Assembly (NCBI GenBank): GCA_013205525.1
Contig: JABMMR010000146.1
Coordinates: 1 to 6,299 of the forward strand
DNA: 6,299 nucleotides
Direction of reading: 5' to 3'
From: Burkholderiales bacterium
Lineage (GTDB): Bacteria; Pseudomonadota; Gammaproteobacteria; Burkholderiales; Burkholderiaceae_C
The position numbers and the translations under genes were made by a program. The notes beneath the pieces are model-generated. The model had not been told where the DNA came from, made no database searches, and saw nothing but the letters and a program-made list of their open reading frames with translations. Positions within the stretch are counted from its first letter, which is position 1; every line of letters starts with the position of its first letter. Below, one piece after another: positions 5,509 through 6,299 of the stretch.

Positions 5509-6299
5509 AACACCACACTTTTGCGGTCTAGGTTGTATTTGCGCTGACGCGCTTCAGGCAACCAGTCGATGGGCGCTTGGACAAAGCCACGTTTTAAAAA
5601 CCAATGCATGGTGCGGGTGGTTAGCACAAAAATACTCTTTAAGCCTTTGGCTCGGGCGCGTTGCTCGATGCGACGCAAGATTTTTTCGCCGTCGCCTTGA
5701 CCTTGTGAATGCGGCGACACAGTGAGGGCGGCCATTTCACCCGTGTGGTTTTCTGGGTAGGGGTACAAAGCGGCGCAGCCAAAGATAACCCCATCGTGTT
5801 CGATGACTGTGTATTCACCAATATCGCGTTCAATCTCGGTTCGTTCGCGGCGCACCAAAGTGCCGTCGTTTTCAAACGGCTCGATAAGCTGCAACACACC
5901 GCCCAAGTCGTCTGAGGTGGCTTCTCGCAAACTCTCTAAGCGCTCGTCCACCACCATGGTGCCAATGCCGTCGTGCACATAAATTTCCAGCAACAGCACT
6001 CCATCGACGTTAAAGGGCAAGATGTGGCTTCGCTCTACACCTGCCTTGCAAGCTTTCACACAATGCTGGAGGTAAAAACCAATATCGCTGGGCTGGGTGG
6101 CCATGGGCAAGCGGGCCAACAGTTGTTGCGCTTCCTCCAACGGAATTTCGGTGTCAATGGGGTTGTCTTCACCGGCAGGCTCGGTCGGCTTGATGCGCAC
6201 CCCGGCCACTTCGGTGACAAATATCAACTTGTCTGCATGCAGCGCAGTGGCCACCGAGGTAGCTACCTCTTCCATGGTCAGGTTGAAAGCTTCTCCGGT
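5490..6299 (-). CDS. argA: N-acetylglutamate synthase ArgA (partial, N-terminal part beyond window)
   Basis: The frame is open from the right window edge to a TAA at 5490-5492, giving the last 269 residues; E. coli ArgA has about 443, so the first 170 or so are missing. An internal ATG at 6273-6275 is not the start, because the conserved sequence TGEAFNLTMEEVATSVA runs across it. Visible residues 1-120 are the end of the amino-acid-kinase-like domain, which carries feedback control by arginine in this family, ending in VHDGIGTMVVDERLESLREA. A GNAT domain follows from about residue 124: acetyl-CoA loop QGQGDG at 199-204 and the ArgA signature FVLTTRTMHWFLKRGF at 224-239. The enzyme transfers acetyl from acetyl-CoA to glutamate, the first step of arginine synthesis. 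No frameshift or missing motif is seen in the part present. Confidence 0.95.
   Translation of the reverse strand, partial: TGEAFNLTMEEVATSVATALHADKLIFVTEVAGVRIKPTEPAGEDNPIDTEIPLEEAQQLLARLPMATQPSDIGFYLQHCVKACKAGVERSHILPFNVDGVLLLEIYVHDGIGTMVVDERLESLREATSDDLGGVLQLIEPFENDGTLVRRERTEIERDIGEYTVIEHDGVIFGCAALYPYPENHTGEMAALTVSPHSQGQGDGEKILRRIEQRARAKGLKSIFVLTTRTMHWFLKRGFVQAPIDWLPEARQRKYNLDRKSVVLVKKLT

Overview
This 6.3 kb window carries eight protein-coding genes, closely packed, seven on the minus strand and one (dsbB) on the plus strand. The gene content and protein sequences (bacterial-type fused ArgA, YggX, DsbB, an MnmC-like FAD enzyme) suggest a betaproteobacterium of the order Burkholderiales, probably Comamonadaceae or a relative. 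This is a judgement from protein likeness and was not tested by a search. No rRNA, tRNA, CRISPR array, insertion sequence or integrase is visible, and no gap between genes exceeds 130 bases.

Layout from left to right. Bases 1-735 (minus): TauE/SafE-family membrane permease, cut at the window edge. Bases 816-1889 (minus): FAD-dependent oxidoreductase resembling the oxidase half of MnmC. Bases 1893-2168 (minus): yggX, an iron-trafficking and oxidative-damage protection protein. The last two are 3 bases apart and probably form one transcript, perhaps running on into the permease. Bases 2297-2827 (plus): dsbB, divergent from yggX. Bases 2711-4363 (minus): a CYTH-CHAD protein whose last 38 codons plus stop lie antisense to the end of dsbB. 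Bases 4365-5003 (minus): a small ParA-like ATPase, one base upstream of the CYTH-CHAD gene and preceded by a very good sigma-70 promoter. Bases 5118-5390 (minus): a small acidic protein with a His/Ala-rich helical centre. Bases 5490-6299 (minus): the 3' part of argA (N-acetylglutamate synthase).

The most interesting unit is the two-gene operon ParA-like ATPase plus CYTH-CHAD protein (about 5062 down to 2711). CHAD domains are known to bind polyphosphate and to associate with polyphosphate granules; CYTH domains hydrolyse triphosphates; small ParA-family ATPases position plasmids, chromosomes, carboxysomes and chemoreceptor clusters. A testable inference is that this pair positions, segregates or remodels polyphosphate granules. 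The small acidic protein just upstream is a possible but weakly supported third partner. No ParB gene and no evident parS-like repeat cluster is present, which argues against an ordinary DNA partitioning cassette.

The remaining genes are housekeeping: arginine biosynthesis (argA), iron and redox protection (yggX), periplasmic disulfide formation (dsbB), a likely tRNA wobble-uridine modification step (MnmC-like), and anion or organosulfur transport (TauE/SafE).
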